A stretch of DNA of 64,000 bases from Ga0077555 sp963746315 (GTDB lineage Bacteria > Pseudomonadota > Alphaproteobacteria > Rhizobiales > Hyphomicrobiaceae): NCBI GenBank assembly GCA_963746315.1, contig CAVVAR010000005.1, positions 660,639 to 724,638 of the forward strand. The letters run 5' to 3'. Each line of letters begins with the position of its first letter. The stretch's first letter is position 1. Below are positions 1 to 9,362 of the stretch, one piece after another. A program made the position numbers and the translations under genes. A model generated the notes under the pieces. That model made no database searches. It was not told where the DNA came from and saw nothing but the letters and a program-made list of their open reading frames with translations.

Positions 1-441
1 CGGGTTACGGTGTGTCGGGTCGCGATCGTGGCCGCAGCCGGATTCGTGGGGATCGGGGCAGTGCTGGCGAGCGGCGATCCACTGGTGCTGCTGCTCTACT
101 CGCTAGCGGTCTCCGGCTCGGCATTCTTCCCGGTCCTCGTGCTGTCGATCTGGTGGAAGCGGATCACGGCAGCAGGTGCCATCGCGGGTCTTGCGGCGGG
201 GCTCGCGGCAGCGTTGATCGCTGTTCTCGCTGATCTTGGAACGCTGGCGCTGCCGGGCGTGCTCGCACCTGTCGTCGGACTACCGGCCGGCTTACTTGCG
301 ACGATGGTGGTCAGCCAATTGACGCCCGTTCCGGGCCGGCACATTCTCGAAATGGTGCGCGAGTTGCGAATTCCGGGCGGCGAGGCGATCTACGATCGCG
401 AGATGCGCCAAGCTCGCCAACGGGGCGCGCGCGCTCGTTGA
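1..441 (+). CDS. Sodium:solute symporter family protein, C-terminal fragment
   Basis: The reading frame is open at the left edge, so only the last ~146 residues are in the window. They contain hydrophobic segments typical of the last helices of SSS-family (acetate/proline-type) symporters. The key stretch is a segment with FFPVLVLSIWWKRIT followed by glycine/alanine-rich helices and a charged cytoplasmic tail (LEMVRELRIPGGEAIYDRE). SSS proteins couple Na+ to uptake of small organic solutes across the inner membrane. The substrate cannot be read from this fragment. The family call rests on the WWKR-type turn and helix pattern. Confidence 0.65.
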   Translation, partial: RVTVCRVAIVAAAGFVGIGAVLASGDPLVLLLYSLAVSGSAFFPVLVLSIWWKRITAAGAIAGLAAGLAAALIAVLADLGTLALPGVLAPVVGLPAGLLATMVVSQLTPVPGRHILEMVRELRIPGGEAIYDREMRQARQRGARAR

Positions 442-517
442 CGTCGTCGGCGCTTGAGATATGACCGTCGGCGCGCTGTGGCGGGACGGCGTGCATCGTT
501 ATGATGGGCGGTGAGCT

Positions 518-1522
518 GTGAACGGCGAGTTGAGGACGTCATCGGGCCAGGTAACAGGGGGGGCCGGGCCACGCGAGCGGATTGGTCTCTATCCGCCGAT
601 CGAGCCCTATGCACGTGGCCTACTGGATGTCGGCGACGGTCACGAAATCTATTTCGAGGAGAGCGGCAACCGTCGCGGACAGCCTGTTCTGATCGTGCAC
701 GGCGGGCCCGGCGGCGGCAGCAATCCGACAATGCGCCGATTTCACAACCCGGCACGCTATCGCATCATACTCGCAGACCAGCGTGGATGCGGACGGTCTC
801 TGCCCAACGCCTCGCTCGATGCGAACACGACGTGGCATCTCGTCGGCGACATGGAGCGGCTGAGGGTGCACCTCGGCATCTCGCGGTGGCAGATCGTGGG
901 AGGCTCGTGGGGCTCGACACTGGCGCTCGCCTATGCCCAAGCGCATCCGAGCCGTGTGACGGCGCTTTTGCTGCGCGGCATCTTCCTGCTGCGCCGCGCC
1001 GAGCTTTACTGGTTCTATCAGGAAGGTGCGAGCTGGCTCTTTCCGGAAGCTTTCGCCGATCTCATGTCCGCGATTCCTTCGGAGGAGCGGGGTGACGTGA
1101 TCGGCGCCTACTACCGGCGACTGACGCATCCAGACATCAAGGTGCAGCTTGCGGCGGCGCGCTCATGGAGCCTCTGGGAAGCCTCCACACTGGCTTTGAA
1201 GCCCGATGCCGAGCGTCTCCGGCTATTCAGCGCCGACGCCTATGCCCTCGCCTTCGCCCGGATCGAGTGCCACTACTTCGTCAACGGCGGCTTTTTCTCG
1301 TACGACGGAGAGCTGCTGACGGAGGCGCACCGAATCGCCGACATCCCCGGTGTGATCGTGCACGGCCGCTACGACGTCGTCACCCCGATCAAGTCAGCTT
1401 TCGATCTCAAGGCGCGCTGGCCACGAGCGGAGCTGGTCGTGGTGTCGGATGCAGGGCACGCGATGACCGAGCCTGGAATTGTGCATGAGCTGATCCGGGC
1501 GACGCGCCGTCTCGGGGAGTGA
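518..1522 (+). CDS. pip: Prolyl aminopeptidase (proline iminopeptidase, peptidase S33)
   Basis: This alpha/beta-hydrolase removes N-terminal proline from peptides in the cytoplasm. HGGPGGG at about residues 61-67 is the oxyanion-hole signature. The nucleophile elbow GGSWGS places the catalytic serine at residue 130. The acid and base are seen in HGRYDVVTP and DAGHAM near the C-terminus. The length (334 aa) is normal for the family. The start is a GTG at 518; no in-frame ATG lies between it and the conserved core. It converges with the winged-helix/TPR regulator gene, with only 26 bp between the stops. Confidence 0.9.
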   Translation: MNGELRTSSGQVTGGAGPRERIGLYPPIEPYARGLLDVGDGHEIYFEESGNRRGQPVLIVHGGPGGGSNPTMRRFHNPARYRIILADQRGCGRSLPNASLDANTTWHLVGDMERLRVHLGISRWQIVGGSWGSTLALAYAQAHPSRVTALLLRGIFLLRRAELYWFYQEGASWLFPEAFADLMSAIPSEERGDVIGAYYRRLTHPDIKVQLAAARSWSLWEASTLALKPDAERLRLFSADAYALAFARIECHYFVNGGFFSYDGELLTEAHRIADIPGVIVHGRYDVVTPIKSAFDLKARWPRAELVVVSDAGHAMTEPGIVHELIRATRRLGE

Positions 1523-1548
1523 TAGGACGCGGACGCCGCGATGGCCGC

Positions 1549-3117
1549 TCATTCTTTCAAGCCGGCTTTGCGCAGACCTTCGAGGATGTGCTGAAGGTCG
1601 TCCGGAGCCGTATTCCATTTCTCCAGCTCTGTGCGCGCCGAAAAACCGGGCTTGATCTCGAAGAGGCGGGCAACTGCCTGCCCGGCATCCGGATGGCCGA
1701 GCTGCCCCATGGCAGCGCCTGTCAGAAGGTGGGACCAGCCGAAATGCGGCAGGCCAATCCTCTGCATGTCCGCGAGCGTCTCGTCGTAGCGGTGCTGATG
1801 ATAGTGGAGACGCGCGAACGTGAAATAATACCATGTGGGATGCAGAGGATTGAGCGTCTGGGCGCGGCGCGAAAGCTCGGCACCCCGCTCGAACTCACCC
1901 ATAAAGGCGTAGTAGTGGCCGACGTCGGCCAGCGTCTCGGGATCGTTCGGGTTGAGACTCAGCGCGAGCTGCGCCTCTGTCTCGAACCGCTCGTTCTCGC
2001 CGCGAAAGAAATGGACGATTGCAAGCCAGCACCGAGCGTAAGCATTTTTCGGGTCCAGGCTGGTTGCGGCGAGTGCGTGGGTCAGTGCCCGGCCGATGGG
2101 GTTCGGTCGCGGGTTCATGTCGAAGCGGTGCTCGCCCAGGTAGACATTGGCGAGCAGTGCATGGGCATCCGGCGAAAGAGGGTCGAGCTCGACGGCCTTC
2201 TCGAGAAGGTCGCGTGCCTCGGCGTGCATCTCGGCGCTGAGCATCCAGGTGTAGCGGCGTGCCCGCAGAAGACAATCATAGGCGCTAAGCTCGAGGCGGC
2301 CTTTCTTCATGGCCCTTTGCAGTGCCACGTCCTGCATGGTGACACCGAGAGTGGCGGCGATAACGCGGGTGACCTCATCCTGTAGGTCGAAGATATCGAC
2401 CATCTCGCGATCGTAACGGTCGCCCCACAGCTGGACGCCCGTCTCGCCGTCGATGAGTTGAACCGATATGCGCAATCGGCCAGCGGCCCGGCGCACACTG
2501 CCCTGCACGACGTAGCCGGCGTTGGTGCGGGCGCAGATCTCGGCAAGATCATGCGCACGGCCCTTGAATTGGAAAGACGAGGCGCCGCCAATGACCCTCA
2601 GGTCCCGGAAGCGGGACAGGTTGGTGATGATGTCCTCTGTCAGACCGTCCGCAAAGTACTCGTCAGCCTCTGCGTTGAGGTTGGAAAATGGGAGGACGAC
2701 GAGGATGGGCTTGGGGTCCTGGTCGCTGGCGAGCGGAGCGGCTGCCGAGGGGGACGAGAGGGCGGCTTGCGCTGCGGGGGACGGGACCTCAGGTGACGCC
2801 GGGTCCTGAGGCACCTCGACGTTGGCGCAAAACTCGAACCCGCGGCCGCGTATGGTGCGGATGTAGCTCTGGTTGTCGCCAGTGTCGCCAAGGGCCTTGC
2901 GCGCTGATTTTATGCAGCTCGAGATCGTCGCGTCGGAAATGGCGCGCCCTTGCCAAACGGCGACAACGACATCGTCGCGCGACACGATGCGGTTCGCGTT
3001 GCGAACGAGATACGAGATCAGATCGAATACCAGGGGCTCGGTCGGGCATACGTCTCGTCCGCGACGCAGCTCGTAGCGCTCCAGATCAATCTCGAACTGG
3101 TCGAAGCGATAGCGCAT
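1549..3117 (-). CDS. Winged-helix DNA-binding / TolB-like / TPR regulator
   Basis: The protein has an OmpR-type winged helix at about residues 5-80 (FDLISYLVRN, then SRDDVVVAVWQGRAISD and IRTIRGRGFEF). A variable linker follows, then the conserved VVLPFSNL...YFADGLTEDIITNLSR domain found in CadC/adenylate-cyclase-like regulators. The C-terminal half carries TPR-type helical repeats. The ATG at 3117 starts directly with MRYRFDQFEIDLERYELRR, as in the family, and has a GGGG-rich Shine-Dalgarno; a frame extends upstream to 3180. It is divergent from the methyltransferase gene (237-bp gap), which is its likeliest target. It shares architecture with the regulator at 41828-43525. Confidence 0.85.
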   Translation of the reverse strand: MRYRFDQFEIDLERYELRRGRDVCPTEPLVFDLISYLVRNANRIVSRDDVVVAVWQGRAISDATISSCIKSARKALGDTGDNQSYIRTIRGRGFEFCANVEVPQDPASPEVPSPAAQAALSSPSAAAPLASDQDPKPILVVLPFSNLNAEADEYFADGLTEDIITNLSRFRDLRVIGGASSFQFKGRAHDLAEICARTNAGYVVQGSVRRAAGRLRISVQLIDGETGVQLWGDRYDREMVDIFDLQDEVTRVIAATLGVTMQDVALQRAMKKGRLELSAYDCLLRARRYTWMLSAEMHAEARDLLEKAVELDPLSPDAHALLANVYLGEHRFDMNPRPNPIGRALTHALAATSLDPKNAYARCWLAIVHFFRGENERFETEAQLALSLNPNDPETLADVGHYYAFMGEFERGAELSRRAQTLNPLHPTWYYFTFARLHYHQHRYDETLADMQRIGLPHFGWSHLLTGAAMGQLGHPDAGQAVARLFEIKPGFSARTELEKWNTAPDDLQHILEGLRKAGLKE

Positions 3118-3354
3118 CAGCTGCCCCGCCTCGCACAATCCTCTGCAAAGGCGGGCCGAAATTGGGGGTTCCTGGACCATTTCCGCGTGTCCGCCATCGA
3201 TCCCCCCTCATTCCCCAGGGAGCGCGCAGGAAATCCCCTCGCCGGGCTCAAGCAGAGAAACCCGCTGTGAAGGATATTCAGGATACCCGCCAGGCCAGAC
3301 GAATTGCAGGAGGCGGGCAAGTCCTCACCCGATACTGCGCAAAAGGAACTCATT

Positions 3355-4185
3355 ATGACGACCTCAACACAATCCACCGCGTCACCGGACTATAGCAGCA
3401 TCAAGGCCAAGCAGAATGCCGCCTGGGCCTCAGGTGATTATGCCCGCATCGGCACGACACTGCAGATCGTCGGCGAAGATCTCGCTGAGGCGATGGACGT
3501 ACGCCCAGGCTCGACCGTGCTCGATGTCGCCGCCGGCAATGGCAATGCCACGCTCGCGTTCGCCCGGCGCTGGTGCAAAGTAACCTCGTCGGACTATGTG
3601 GACTCGCTGCTGGCGCGCGGGAGGGGCCGGGCCGAGGCCGAGTCGCTACCGGTGACGTTCCAAGTGGCCGACGCGGAGCAGCTTCCGTTCGCCGACGATC
3701 AGTTCGACGCGGTGGTCTCGACATTCGGTGTGATGTTCACGCCGAACCAAGCCAAGGCCGCGAGCGAGCTGATGCGGGTTTGTCGGCCGGGAGGGCAGAT
3801 CGGGCTCGCCAATTGGACACCGGAGGGCTTCATCGGACAGGTATTCAAGACCTTAGGCCGCCACATTGCGCCGCCAGCGGGCGTGAGCTCGCCGGCACTG
3901 TGGGGAACGAAAGGCTGGATCGAGGAGCGGTTCGGCGGCCAGGCGACCTCTATCGCCATGACGCCCAAGGACTTCATATTCCGCTATCGCTCGCCGGCCC
4001 ATTTCATGGACATTTTCCGGACTTACTACGGGCCCGTTCACAAGGCGTTCCTGGCGCTCGAGCCGGCCGGGCAAGTGGCGCTGGAAAAGGATCTTCTGGC
4101 CACGATCGCGAGCTTCGAGACAGCCAAGGACGGGACAATGCGTGTGCCGTCCACCTACCAGGAGATCGTGATCAGGAAGTCGTGA
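3355..4185 (+). CDS. Class I SAM-dependent methyltransferase
   Basis: The protein is about 276 aa. Motif I, VLDVAAGNGNATLAFA, is the S-adenosylmethionine-binding glycine loop. VADAEQLPFADDQFDAVVSTFGVMF matches motifs II and III of UbiE/Methyltransf_11-type enzymes. ELMRVCRPGGQIGLANWTPEG is the usual post-strand-5 segment. The substrate is unknown. The ATG at 3355 was chosen over the upstream in-frame start at 3304 because AAGGA lies 7 bases before it. It is divergent from the winged-helix/TPR regulator gene. Confidence 0.85.
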   Translation: MTTSTQSTASPDYSSIKAKQNAAWASGDYARIGTTLQIVGEDLAEAMDVRPGSTVLDVAAGNGNATLAFARRWCKVTSSDYVDSLLARGRGRAEAESLPVTFQVADAEQLPFADDQFDAVVSTFGVMFTPNQAKAASELMRVCRPGGQIGLANWTPEGFIGQVFKTLGRHIAPPAGVSSPALWGTKGWIEERFGGQATSIAMTPKDFIFRYRSPAHFMDIFRTYYGPVHKAFLALEPAGQVALEKDLLATIASFETAKDGTMRVPSTYQEIVIRKS

Positions 4186-4281
4186 GCCGGCGGGCCGGTA
4201 GACTCAGGTGCCGAAGGTCTACCGGCCCCGAGCCGTCGCGGATAGGAGAGCCGAGCCCGCAATCTCGAGGGGGCGCCCGCG

Positions 4282-4752
4282 TCAGAGCGGGGTTCCCTTA
4301 CCGTTCGGCCCCGAGCTGGGGCTGTCGAACTCCTTCAGCTTGTCCCGGAATTTCTTGAACATTCGCTCGAGGTAGCTCAGCGCCTTGTCGACGTCCTCCT
4401 CGCTCGGCAGCTCGAGCCTGGGTTTCGGACTGGCGGGGCCGCCGTCGAGGCCGAGCATCTCCTCCAGGCGCTTGATCTCGGCCTTGAGCTCTTTATTCTC
4501 TTCCGCGAGGCGTGCAATCTCTGATTGCAGATCCCGGTCGTCCTTTACTGGTTTGCATTCGAAGGACGCGCCCGCGCCCGCCCGCGCGCAGAGAGACACA
4601 TCGCCGGTTACGGTATCGAGGCGCAGGAAGCCCCCATCTGCCGGCTGCATCGTGAAGCGACCCGGCTTCTCCTCACCGCTGGGAGCAGCCGCAATCGCCG
4701 CGCTGGCCAATCCCGCCACCAGGGCGCCCGCCAAAACCGTTCGGACACGCAT
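4282..4752 (-). CDS. Exported coiled-coil protein of unknown function
   Basis: The protein is 156 aa. It begins with a signal peptide (MRVRTVLAGALVAGLASAAIAA). Next is a small domain with two cysteines (LDTVTGDVSLCAR and SFECKPV), which could form a disulfide in the periplasm. A clear coiled coil follows at about residues 70-97 (SEIARLAEENKELKAEIKRLEEML), then a second charged helix. The LRLDTVTGDVSLC stretch resembles small exported proteins common in alphaproteobacteria, but I cannot name a family. It is convergent with the methyltransferase and divergent from the PodJ-like gene. Confidence 0.7.
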   Translation of the reverse strand: MRVRTVLAGALVAGLASAAIAAAPSGEEKPGRFTMQPADGGFLRLDTVTGDVSLCARAGAGASFECKPVKDDRDLQSEIARLAEENKELKAEIKRLEEMLGLDGGPASPKPRLELPSEEDVDKALSYLERMFKKFRDKLKEFDSPSSGPNGKGTPL

Positions 4753-4901
4753 CTCATCCTCCCAACCGCTCTCGCAGAGCCGCGCCGAGGCTCAGCGGGC
4801 CGGTTCAGCTCTCTACCGAGAAAATGTGGCAATCCGGGCACAATGCCAAGCGGGTTGCACAACGAGACGATACTTAACCGTTCTTTTACGCGATGCAGAC
4901 A

Positions 4902-4923
4902 CCGTCATCTTTGACGGCTTTTT
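4902..4923 (+). terminator. Intrinsic-terminator-like hairpin upstream of the PodJ-like gene
   Basis: A 6-bp stem CCGTCA/TGACGG with a TCTT loop is followed by C and five T residues, reading on the plus strand. No plus-strand gene ends just upstream: the flanking genes are divergent. It therefore either ends a short unannotated transcript from 4753-4900 or acts as an attenuator about 140 bases before the PodJ-like start codon. Confidence 0.5.
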
Positions 4924-5062
4924 CTCGTTCTTAGTCAGAGCCTTGTTAATGCAACTAGCTGGACTGTGCGAACATTGGTGAACAACCGGTAGACGCAGGC
5001 TTCGAAATTGGACGCCCCAGCAATGCAGACACCTGGGAACGACTTTGCCGGCGAGGACGAAA

Positions 5063-8000
5063 ATGGCAGATGCGGAGCGATCGAAGGCCGAAGGAGAAGT
5101 GCCTGGCAAGCCCATCAAGCGGCGCGAGGAGCTGGACCAGCTTCTGCAACGCATCGCGGCTCACATCGCGGAGGTCGACGCGGTCGACAGCCCGACGAGT
5201 GGCGGCCCTACACCGCGGGCGGCGGCTGCAGACAGCGTGGAAACGGCAGAAAGGCAGGGCGATGCCCTGGAGGCCGCCGATCCGAAAGTAGAGCCGGACC
5301 GCGAGGGGGGCAGCGGGGATCGGTCCCGTTCGGGGGCATCGCTGCGGCGCAAACCATTGAGTGTCGAGCCGCCGGCCCTGCGCTCGGCTCTGAGTGGCAA
5401 CAAGCCGGCAAGTGGCGTCTCTGTCTCGCCCTCGCGCCATGGCAACGACCAGGAAACACCCGAAGCCGATAGCAAGCCCTTGGAAAGTGCTTCGAGGCCA
5501 ACGGAAGACGAGGCCGACGGCTCGATGGCAATTGAGTTGAGAGAGGCACAGGCAGTCGGCGGGAATGCCGGGGCCGAGCCGTGGGACGATGTCACGGCCG
5601 AGGCGTTGACCCGAACCTACGAGACCGATCTGGCCGTTCCGCCGTTGCGGAGCATGCTCGAGGCGATGGGTGGTCCCGCTGGCGGATCGCCTGAGCGGCG
5701 TGGTAGTGAGCGCCGGCTTGCGCCGGCCGATCGCGCTTTCGATTCCGGGGGAGCTGTCAGTGCGACAGATGTCGATGTGGCGCAGGCCGGGCTTCTCAAT
5801 GCAGCTCGTCGCGTCGAGGCCCTGCTCGACCGTCTGGCACCGCGGGAAGCCGTCGATGCGCTGGGTGCCCGGTTCTCGACGCTCGAGGGCGAGGTCGAAC
5901 GGGCCGGGGCTCAACTGCAGCGGCTCGATGGCATCGAGACGCGACTTGGGGAGCTGGGACAGAAGTTGACGGATGAGCAGATCGTCACGCTGTTCGGCTC
6001 GCTGGTGCCGACGGCGGAGGATCTTACTCAGTTCGCCGAGGACGCGGCCGGACGCGCTGCCGAGCGCGTGCTCGAGGCCTACTCGCAGGAGCTCAGCGTA
6101 CAGGCTGCGCCTCGCGCGCCGACGGATGCTGTCGCCAATGTGGCTTCGGCAAGCCAGATGAAGGCGCTCAGCGAGCTTCTCGCGGCGTTCATGGACGAGC
6201 GTCGCCGTAACGATGTGGGTACGCTGGAGGCGCTGGAGACGCTGCAGCTCGCCATGCAACACGTGCTCGACCGGATCGACCGCGTCGAGGATGTGCTGCC
6301 GCACGATGACCAGGAGACCGGACAAGGCTCGCGCCACGCCCCAATGGCGAGCATGAGCTACGAGCCGGCTGCGCTCGCCGCCAAGTCTGACGAGCTGCCG
6401 GAGGGTCTCGTCAACCTGACTGCCAATCAAGGCGGCCGTGACCTCCAGGCGCATTCCTATCGCATGCCGGACGACCGAGCACCGGATCTCGACACGATTC
6501 CGGATGCCCGCGGCTACGACGAGCGTTCGACGCTTTCGCCGGAACCTCGGGACCGCCAGACCGATGCCCTGGCCGCCACTCTCGACATGCCGATCGAGAC
6601 GGCTCAGCGTCTGCGGGGGCACCAGTCCAGCGCGCCCGTAGCGGTGGATGACCCGGCGCCGGCGCAGCCAATGACCGATCGGCAGGCCTTCATAGCGATG
6701 GCCCGCAAGGCCGCAGAGCGTGCGAAGGCCGAGGCCGAAGGTCCTGCCAAGGGCGAGGCCGGCAAGCCCGGTAAATCTCGGGTCGCCGGAGATCTGGGTG
6801 GCAAGGCCGCGTCCTCCGGCTCCTCGGTCGGGATCATCCGGCCTGGCGTCATCATCATCGCAGTGGGCGCCATCCTGTTCGCGGGCTACTGGTTTCTGAT
6901 CGGCCAGAAGAGCGGATTGCCGCGCGTACTCACACCGACCGTGAGCGAGCGGGTCGAGCCGGCAGCGGTCCAGTCGTCAAACGGTGCGAAGCCGGATTTG
7001 GAGAAGGATGAGGCCGCGCCCTCTCCCGCCAATGCGGCGCCAGCGATCGAGGCTCCGGCTCGCCCGAGCAATACGTCTGATGACACGCCAACGGCCCCGG
7101 CGGCCGATCAACAGGAGGCGAGTGCGGCACCGGCGGGCGACGTAACCGGTCCCGGCATGGCCATTGCGTTCGGTCCGTCCTCCGCGAACTTCGATGCGGT
7201 CATGCAGGCTCGCGAGCGTGCGCGTCTGGCGAACCTGTCGCAACGCACGGCCTTCACGGCGGCCCGTTCACATGGGATCCCTCATGGTCCCGCTCCGGAC
7301 GTTGCGAAGGACGTCAGTTCGATCGAGACGGCCTCGGTGGCCTCTGATTCACGTGTTTCGCAGGAGCCCGCGCAGGCCTCCGCTCCGACAAGCCTGAAGA
7401 GCACGACGCAACAACTCATTCTGCCGCCTGCGGCTGCCGGCCCGCTGTCGCTACGTCTCGCGGCCGCTCAAGGGGACGCCTCGGCTCAGCTCGAGATTGC
7501 GACGCGGCTCGCCGAGGGGAAGGGTGTCAAGCAGAGCTTCGCGGAGGCGGCAACCTGGTACGAGCGGGCGGCGGTGCAGGGGCAGCCGATTGCGCAGTAT
7601 CGCCTCGCCACGCTCTATGAGCGCGGCATGGGCGTAAAAGCGGATCGCAACCGCGCGCGGACGCTCTACGAGCAGGCCGCCGAGCAGGGCAACCTCAAGG
7701 CGATGCACAACCTGGCCGTGATCAGCGCCAGCCCGGCATCGGGAAGACCCGACTACGACACCGCCGCGACGCTCTTCAATCGGGCAGCCGGTCACGGTCT
7801 GGCAGACAGCCAGTACAATCTTGGCGTGCTCTATGAGAGCGGGCTCGGAGTGCCAAAGGATCATGCCGCTGCATACAAGTGGTACACGCTTGCCGCGCGC
7901 GGCGGCGATGCGGACGCGGCGCGGCGCCGTGACTCGCTGATCTCGCGGTTGCCGGCTGAAACGCTGCAGGCGATGGATCGCCAGATCGCGGCTTGGCGTC

Positions 8001-8083
8001 CGGCTCCGGCTGACGAGCAGGCCAACAATGCCCGTGTTGCGGGGAGCAGCTGGAAGCAGCGCAAGGCGGCCACGGCCCGTTGA
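5063..8083 (+). CDS. SEL1-repeat membrane protein, PodJ-like polarity/localisation factor
   Basis: The protein is about 1006 aa. The long N-terminal part (~590 aa) is low-complexity, acidic and charged, with coiled-coil stretches (AARRVEALLDRLAPREAVDALGARFSTLEGEVERAGAQL, split here across several heptads). A single transmembrane helix lies at about 592-612 (PGVIIIAVGAILFAGYWFLI). A proline/alanine-rich linker follows, then about four SEL1 repeats at 796-960 (for example YRLATLYERGMGVKADRNRA). This order matches PodJ-type proteins of Caulobacter and Hyphomicrobiales, which anchor polar complexes with a cytoplasmic coiled coil and periplasmic SEL1 repeats. The ATG at 5063 has GAGGA 6 bases upstream; an in-frame TTG at 5045 is weaker. 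Confidence 0.75.
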   Translation: MADAERSKAEGEVPGKPIKRREELDQLLQRIAAHIAEVDAVDSPTSGGPTPRAAAADSVETAERQGDALEAADPKVEPDREGGSGDRSRSGASLRRKPLSVEPPALRSALSGNKPASGVSVSPSRHGNDQETPEADSKPLESASRPTEDEADGSMAIELREAQAVGGNAGAEPWDDVTAEALTRTYETDLAVPPLRSMLEAMGGPAGGSPERRGSERRLAPADRAFDSGGAVSATDVDVAQAGLLNAARRVEALLDRLAPREAVDALGARFSTLEGEVERAGAQLQRLDGIETRLGELGQKLTDEQIVTLFGSLVPTAEDLTQFAEDAAGRAAERVLEAYSQELSVQAAPRAPTDAVANVASASQMKALSELLAAFMDERRRNDVGTLEALETLQLAMQHVLDRIDRVEDVLPHDDQETGQGSRHAPMASMSYEPAALAAKSDELPEGLVNLTANQGGRDLQAHSYRMPDDRAPDLDTIPDARGYDERSTLSPEPRDRQTDALAATLDMPIETAQRLRGHQSSAPVAVDDPAPAQPMTDRQAFIAMARKAAERAKAEAEGPAKGEAGKPGKSRVAGDLGGKAASSGSSVGIIRPGVIIIAVGAILFAGYWFLIGQKSGLPRVLTPTVSERVEPAAVQSSNGAKPDLEKDEAAPSPANAAPAIEAPARPSNTSDDTPTAPAADQQEASAAPAGDVTGPGMAIAFGPSSANFDAVMQARERARLANLSQRTAFTAARSHGIPHGPAPDVAKDVSSIETASVASDSRVSQEPAQASAPTSLKSTTQQLILPPAAAGPLSLRLAAAQGDASAQLEIATRLAEGKGVKQSFAEAATWYERAAVQGQPIAQYRLATLYERGMGVKADRNRARTLYEQAAEQGNLKAMHNLAVISASPASGRPDYDTAATLFNRAAGHGLADSQYNLGVLYESGLGVPKDHAAAYKWYTLAARGGDADAARRRDSLISRLPAETLQAMDRQIAAWRPAPADEQANNARVAGSSWKQRKAATAR

Positions 8084-8104
8084 GGCATCCAACAGGACCA
8101 AATC

Positions 8105-8130
8105 GAGGCGGGGCGGGCGTGCTCCGCCTC
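8105..8130. repeat. Short inverted repeat after the PodJ-like gene
   Basis: GAGGCGG at 8105-8111 pairs perfectly with CCGCCTC at 8124-8130 across a 12-base loop, 22 bases after the PodJ-like stop codon. There is no T run, so it is at best a weak or Rho-assisted terminator. Confidence 0.35.
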
Positions 8131-8263
8131 AAGTCGTTTCTTGGCCGACTGGGCAGGCATCGGAGAATTCACTGTCGCGATGACCGGTCGGACTTGCAAA
8201 ACGCGGCACTTTGTGTGTCCTTTGCCGATGATCGCGGGGCGATCGTGCGGGGCGGAAGCTGGC

Positions 8264-9185
8264 ATGCGAGAGAAGCGGAACTGGACGAGGTGCGCGATCA
8301 AGCTCGCGTCGATCCTCGTTGCAGTGATCGTGCTCGCAGTGATCCCCGGCAGCAATGCAGATGCCCAGCGGCGGCAGCGCATCTCCCCGATACCTGTGCC
8401 GGTGCCCCAACGGATCGAGCCCTCTACGCCGCCCGTTGAAGGATCGGCTGCAGGCGAGATGCCGCGCGAAACAGTGCAAGCGGACGTCTCCACCCGCAAT
8501 GTTCCCGTCACCTCCAATTTCGCAGGTACCGAGATCGTCGTGTTCGGGGCGGTCGACTATAGCCGCCAGTCGAGCGCGGAGGCCGGCCTCTACGACGTCG
8601 TGATCGTGGTTGTCGGGACGCCGACGCGGCTGACGGTGCGCAAGAAGGGCAAAGTAGCCGGTATCTGGTTGAACACCGATGCGATCAGCTTCGAAAGTGT
8701 GCCGAGCTACTATGCGATCGCGTCCACACGGCCGCTCGACGAGGTCGCCTCTCCGGAAGTTCTGAAAGCGACGGGCATCGGTTTTGAATATGTGCCCATG
8801 GAGCTTGCGAAGAGCGCAGAAAAACGTACCGCAGCAGAAGTCAGGGCTTTTCGCCAGGCGATCGTTGGACTGAAGAACAAGGATCGGCTCTACACGATCA
8901 ACGAGTATGCGGTGGCGTTCATCGGACGCAGCCTGTTCCGGGCGTCGATCGACGTGCCGGCGAATGTCGTGGTCGGTCCCTTCGAGACGCGTGTCTACCT
9001 GTTTCGCAACGGTGAGCTGCTCAGCAAGTACGATGCGCGAACTCGAGCTGCATCGGCAGGGATTCGAGGAGCTGACGTATGGCCTCGCCTTCAGGCGGCC
9101 ACTGATCTACGGGCTGAGCATCATCATCATTGCGATGAGTGCGGGCCTTCTAGCGGCAGTCGTATTCAGAGGCGCTGGGCGATAG
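8264..9185 (+). pseudogene. TIGR02186-family membrane protein gene with an apparent frameshift
   Basis: The protein begins with a signal/anchor segment (IKLASILVAVIVLAVIPGSNADAQ). A domain typical of TIGR02186 follows, with FAGTEIVVFGAVD, DVVIVVVGTP, WLNTDAISFESVPSYYAIASTRPL and VYLFRNGELL. This family often sits beside TauE-type exporters; its function is unknown. After LLSKYDA (about 9032-9041) the frame drifts into unrelated sequence. The +1 frame from 9036 supplies the expected ending, RELELHRQGFEELTYGLAFR plus a C-terminal membrane helix, and stops at 9185. One extra base explains the break. The start ATG at 8264 has GGAAG 6 bases upstream. No TauE gene is adjacent. Confidence 0.75.
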
Positions 9186-9362
9186 CTCGCTGTCTGCTGC
9201 AGGGGCTTTTGCCTTTTGCTGCTGGCGCCGAAAACTGCTCCGGACTATCTTGTCGTTTAGTGAGCCGGGCGAGATGAAGGGGATTTTTGGATCCGTCGCC
9301 TGAATGTTCACTCTGAATGAATCGAGACATTTCTTGATCTGTTTCCATTGAAAGGAGGCGTT

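Noticed and set aside
4955..6622. 555-aa minus-strand open frame
   Set aside because: Antisense to the PodJ-like gene with arginine-rich, motif-free sequence.
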